From DATAVB01 sp040414495 (lineage in GTDB: Bacteria > Actinomycetota > Actinomycetes > Mycobacteriales > QHCD01), in contig JBEDUI010000197.1 in the NCBI GenBank assembly GCA_040414495.1, forward strand, positions 1 to 17,454: a stretch of 17,454 nucleotides of DNA, in the 5' to 3' direction. Below the pieces are notes generated by a model, which was not told the DNA's origin, ran no database searches, and saw nothing but the letters and a program-made list of their open reading frames with translations. The translations under genes were made by a program, and so were the position numbers. The first letter of the stretch is position 1. Each line of letters begins with the position of its first letter. Shown here one piece after another: positions 14,816 through 17,454 of the stretch.

Positions 14816-14877
14816 CGAGCGCGTCGATCGACCAGCAGGGCAGGACATTGGCCGCATCCGGCACAGATCTGCGTCGA

Positions 14878-15777
14878 TCACTCAGCTTTCTGGTAGTCGG
14901 CGATCACTTCCCTCAGCATGTGCATCCCGGTGGCTACCAGGCGATTGCCGGTTCCGCGGTACTTCCGTAACACACCGAGCGCACCGGCTAACGCGAAGCC
15001 CCGACCGCGGATCCAAGTCCTGTCATCCACATGTGAGGCCTCCCGGAACAATGGCCGTGTCTGCTCCGTCAGCAGCGCCCAGGCCGGAAGCATGTCGACC
15101 GCGGGATCACCGACTCCCATCAAGTCGAAATCAATCACCGCCGACAGCCTGTTCTTGGCGGTCAAGAGATTCATCGGGAACAGATCTGCGTGGATCCACA
15201 CTCGGCTCTCGCTCGGCGACTCGGTGGTGACGGCCTCCCAGACAGATGCGGCCAACGCCTGGTCCAGTAATCCTTCCGCGCTGAAAGCATCGATGTTGCG
15301 TCGGATCTCGGCGTCACCGTTCTGCAGAGGATGTGGACGCAAAGAGATGGGCGCTCCTGTGGTTTCAATCATCTGAAGCGCCGCGACGAATCCGCCAAGC
15401 CGGATCGCTACGTCGGCGAGGTCAACGTTCTCCAGGTCACTGTCCAAAGGTGCACCATCGTGCCATTCGAATATCGCCCACGGCCGTGCGAAAGTCGCGC
15501 TCGCCGTGCCGGCGGCGACCGGCACCGGGATAGCTAGCGGCAACTGCCGGGCGAGCCACGGCAGCCATTCCAGCTCGATACCGATGGCCATCACGGTCCC
15601 GCGATGGCGCGGTAGGCGGACCAGCAGATCATCACCCAGGCGGAACAAGGCATTGCCCGCTCCGGCTGACGGAATCGCCGTTACGGTATGGCCAGCCAGA
15701 TGTGGAAACTGCTCATGCAGCAGACGAGACACCGTCGCGGCATCGATCTCGGCCTGCCCAGGGTCATTCGAAGACAT
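14878..15777 (-). CDS. APH-type phosphotransferase
   Basis: A 299-residue protein of the aminoglycoside phosphotransferase superfamily, the third in this window. The catalytic loop is H196-A-D198-LFPM-N203 and the metal-binding segment is D216-F-D218. The N-lobe has GAGNALFRLG with DLLVRLPR carrying the probable ATP-binding basic residue. The start is the ATG at 15777, after GGGGA about 8 nt upstream. The longer frame reaches 15888, but that part runs through a strong hairpin and is probably untranslated. The adenosine-deaminase-like gene lies upstream on the same strand, separated by that hairpin, so transcription is probably independent. It is convergent with the methyltransferase gene. The substrate is unknown; related proteins are often annotated as antibiotic kinases without evidence. 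Confidence 0.85.
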   Translation of the reverse strand: MSSNDPGQAEIDAATVSRLLHEQFPHLAGHTVTAIPSAGAGNALFRLGDDLLVRLPRHRGTVMAIGIELEWLPWLARQLPLAIPVPVAAGTASATFARPWAIFEWHDGAPLDSDLENVDLADVAIRLGGFVAALQMIETTGAPISLRPHPLQNGDAEIRRNIDAFSAEGLLDQALAASVWEAVTTESPSESRVWIHADLFPMNLLTAKNRLSAVIDFDLMGVGDPAVDMLPAWALLTEQTRPLFREASHVDDRTWIRGRGFALAGALGVLRKYRGTGNRLVATGMHMLREVIADYQKAE

Positions 15778-15856
15778 GAACAGATCCCCATTCCCAGGCC
15801 ACCGCTCAGAAATGAACCTATCAGCGAAATCAGCCGTTGCGATTCGCTCCGAGCAG

Positions 15857-15890
15857 CGTTGCCCGGCCGCAACCACGCGGCCGGGCAACG
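15857..15890 (-). terminator. strong hairpin terminator after the deaminase gene
   Basis: CGTTGCCCGGCCGC (15857-15870) and its exact reverse complement (15877-15890) form a 14-bp perfect stem around the loop AACCAC. It begins 20 nt beyond the deaminase stop codon and has no T-tract, the form often proposed for actinobacterial terminators. It also separates the deaminase from the third kinase gene. Confidence 0.7.
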
Positions 15891-15910
15891 GCCCTCATAG
15901 CCGCTACACG

Positions 15911-16915
15911 TCAAGCGAGTCGGTCGAGCTCCGCCAGCAGCCGTGTCTTCACCTGCTCCGGGGCGAAGGACGATTCGATGCTTGCGGTGGCGAGGTGGCG
16001 CAGCTCGCGCTCTTGCAGGTGTGCCGCGTCGGCGACGCGCCGGTACTCGCGGTTGAGGTCGGTGTCGAACATTCCGGGGTCGTCGGTGGCTAGTACGACG
16101 TTCGCGCCCGCTGCGAGCAGCGCATGGATCGGGTGCTCGGCCATGGATGCCACCACGTTGGTGCAGAGGTTCGAGGTGACGCAGACCTCGAGCGGGATGC
16201 GCTCGCGGACGATCTGGGCGAGCAGATCGCGATCGTCGACGGCCCGGATCCCGTGTCCGATCCGGTCCGCGCCCAGGTCGTCGAGGGCGGAGCGGACCGT
16301 CGCGGCACCAGTGGACTCCCCGGCATGGATCACCGCGCGGTATCCCAGGGCGCGGGCCTGGGCGATGTGCGCTGCAAACATCGAGCGGGGTACGTCCTGC
16401 TCGATTCCGGCCAGTCCGATCGCCAACGTGCCGCTCGGCGCATAGTCGGTCATGAACTGCACGGTGGCGTCGGCTGCCGACAGCCCGAACTCACCCGGGA
16501 TGTCGAAGATCCAGCCGATCTCGACGTCGTAGTCAGCTCGGGCCTGGCGGGCTCCGGACTCGAGTGCCTGGCGGATCTCTTCGGCAGGGAAGCCCGCGGC
16601 CAGATAGATCGAGGCGGTGACGGTGAGCTCGATCCACCGGGCGTTGCAGGCGCTGGCGTCGCGGGCGGCCCCGACGACGAGCGTCACCAAGTCGTCGGGC
16701 TCGCCGAGCAGACGGTTCAACGCGCCGTGCACCTCGATGAAGTGGGCGAAGTCGGTGAACTTGTAGTAGCTGGCGAGGCTCTCGCGATCGGTCGGTACGC
16801 CGACGTCCGGCCGGCGCTGCGCGAGGATGAGAACGGTGTCGACCGAGGCGGAGCCGACGAGGTGCAGGTGGATGTCGGTCTTGGGCAGGGCAGCGATGAA
16901 GGAATCAGAAGGCAT
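15911..16915 (-). CDS. adenosine deaminase family protein
   Basis: A 334-residue TIM-barrel deaminase of the adenosine/AMP deaminase family, which hydrolyses an amino group on a purine using one zinc ion. The metal ligands and catalytic residues are present: H16-L-H18 near the N terminus, H197-A-G-E200, GHG with H221, and D278-D279-PGMF. The GIE and TSN strands also fit. One key position differs: the usual HLDG/HLEG reads H-L-V20-G. In mouse adenosine deaminase the equivalent Asp19 touches the ribose 5'-hydroxyl, so a different nucleoside or base is possible. The ATG at 16915 follows GGGAG by 8 nt, which excludes the longer frame from 16966. Codons are strikingly G/C-ending compared with neighbours. 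A 14-bp hairpin ends the unit. Confidence 0.88.
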   Translation of the reverse strand: MPSDSFIAALPKTDIHLHLVGSASVDTVLILAQRRPDVGVPTDRESLASYYKFTDFAHFIEVHGALNRLLGEPDDLVTLVVGAARDASACNARWIELTVTASIYLAAGFPAEEIRQALESGARQARADYDVEIGWIFDIPGEFGLSAADATVQFMTDYAPSGTLAIGLAGIEQDVPRSMFAAHIAQARALGYRAVIHAGESTGAATVRSALDDLGADRIGHGIRAVDDRDLLAQIVRERIPLEVCVTSNLCTNVVASMAEHPIHALLAAGANVVLATDDPGMFDTDLNREYRRVADAAHLQERELRHLATASIESSFAPEQVKTRLLAELDRLA

Positions 16916-17303
16916 GGCGAAACTCCCAGCGGGTCGTTGACGTCGAGAAAGACGAAGACGGTCCACCGCAGGCCGAGAGCCCGCGGCGGAACTACCTACT
17001 GGGAGCGAGATCGCCGCGCTCGGTGTCCTGCCCGTAGAGGGGCAGCTTCCGGTCCAAGCGCGTCACGCCGGAAAAAATACCATATCCGTCTTGCTGAGCT
17101 TCCTTCATCGCGAGAGACCACTCGCCGCAAGTCGCTGCACCGAAATACTCGGCTTGACCCCCAAGGTCTGCTCGCATCACCTACTGCTCGCCGGCATCGC
17201 CACCACCCGCGATCGGTGATAGGAATGCCTTTAAGACCAGTGGCGATCAGATCGCCCGGCAGCTCGACGCATTTGACCGCTCTCCGGCAATGGGGCGCTA
17301 TTT
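16916..17303. other. intergenic stretch upstream of the deaminase gene
   Basis: About 390 nt without an intact gene. The deaminase leader occupies the left end, and I find no convincing promoter boxes there. A 62-codon minus-strand frame at 16992-17180 shows no family pattern and overlaps the better-looking winged-helix remnant on the plus strand. The rest holds nothing I can identify. Confidence 0.5.
17091..17219 (+). pseudogene. remnant of an ArsR-like winged-helix regulator
   Basis: A 42-codon stretch reads LLSFLHRERPLAASRC, then EILGLTPKVCSHHLLLAG, before a TGA at 17217. This is the recognition-helix region of ArsR/winged-helix regulators, where the pattern ExLGxSPKxCSYHLxxLA is typical. 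Third positions are mostly G or C. No ATG or GTG start with the usual N-terminal helix lies upstream in frame, and the wing and C-terminal helices that should follow are missing. I take it for a fragment left by deletion. It is short, so chance resemblance cannot be excluded, and it shares its DNA with an opposing frame. Confidence 0.4.
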
Positions 17304-17454
17304 ATGACGCACGGCAGCGTATCTGATATGTCGATAGCCCCGCGCGCCTTAGCCGCATTGGAATGTTCCGGAGGTGAGGACCCAACCGCTGGACTTGACC
17401 AGATTGTGGTCTCCGACCTCTTGCGAGGCCTCATAACCCAAGATGGCAGCGTTG
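17304..17454 (+). CDS. possible 5' end of a gene running off the window
   Basis: An uninterrupted frame from ATG 17304 (second in-frame ATG at 17328) continues to the last base, about 50 codons, with the late text IVVSDLLRGLITQDGS. No ribosome binding site is evident and I recognise no family. A 67-codon frame on the opposite strand covers the same DNA. Codon use is only mildly actinobacterial, so this may not be a gene. Confidence 0.25.
   Translation, partial: MTHGSVSDMSIAPRALAALECSGGEDPTAGLDQIVVSDLLRGLITQDGSV

Noticed and set aside
15778..15888. N-terminal extension of the third APH-type kinase
   Set aside because: It would translate through the perfect 14-bp hairpin, and a plausible ribosome binding site lies before the ATG at 15777.
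16124..17326. 400-codon plus-strand open frame opposite the deaminase gene
   Set aside because: The opposite strand carries all deaminase motifs and a good ribosome binding site; this frame has no recognisable domain and runs through non-coding DNA.
1..17454. CRISPR array, tRNA/rRNA genes, transposase or integrase genes
   Set aside because: I found no regularly spaced repeats, no cloverleaf or rRNA-like stretch, and no transposase or integrase motif on either strand.

Overview
The window is chromosomal, high-GC DNA, most likely from a filamentous or soil actinobacterium. The reasons are the strong preference for G or C in third codon positions, frequent GTG starts, very short intergenic gaps, hairpin terminators without T-tracts, and families common in Actinobacteria: the PadR/ABC/FtsX-type operon, APH-like kinases, NUDIX enzymes, an SGNH esterase and a PNPOx-like protein. 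I cannot name a genus from sequence alone. I see no rRNA, tRNA, CRISPR array, intact mobile element or replication origin.

Layout, left to right. 173-3524 holds small metabolite-modifying enzymes: a GNAT acetyltransferase, a convergent NUDIX hydrolase, a nucleotidyltransferase-like protein, a DUF1737 protein, an APH-type kinase and a second NUDIX hydrolase. 3525-5528 has a hairpin-rich gap with a possible glyoxalase (VOC) remnant, an FAD-dependent amine/amino-acid oxidase-like enzyme, and a C-terminally truncated PNPOx-like gene. 5529-8184 encodes a secreted SGNH hydrolase, a tyrosine-phosphatase-like enzyme and an alpha/beta esterase whose oxyanion motif is altered. 8190-10162 is a divergent pair, an APH-like kinase and an aminoglycoside-adenylyltransferase-like protein, with only 5 bp between each member and its convergent neighbour.

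10168-13234 is a compact minus-strand operon, padR, then ABC ATPase, then FtsX-type permease. Its genes overlap or nearly touch, and a clear sigma70-type promoter overlaps a double palindromic operator. Divergent from it are a zinc-ribbon/P-loop kinase and a SAM-dependent methyltransferase. The right end carries a third APH-like kinase, an adenosine-deaminase-family enzyme followed by a 14-bp hairpin, a remnant of an ArsR-like winged helix, and possibly the start of another gene at the edge.

Taken together this is an accessory, probably fast-evolving region. Three APH-fold kinases, two pol-beta-type nucleotidyltransferase-like proteins, a GNAT and an efflux-type ABC system recall the chemistry of antibiotic modification and export. 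Nothing in the sequence fixes a substrate, and no pathway-like operon joins the enzymes. The most informative signals are the PadR operator/promoter, the zinc-ribbon kinase, the adenosine-deaminase homolog with a changed ribose-contact position, and the esterase without its HGGG motif.
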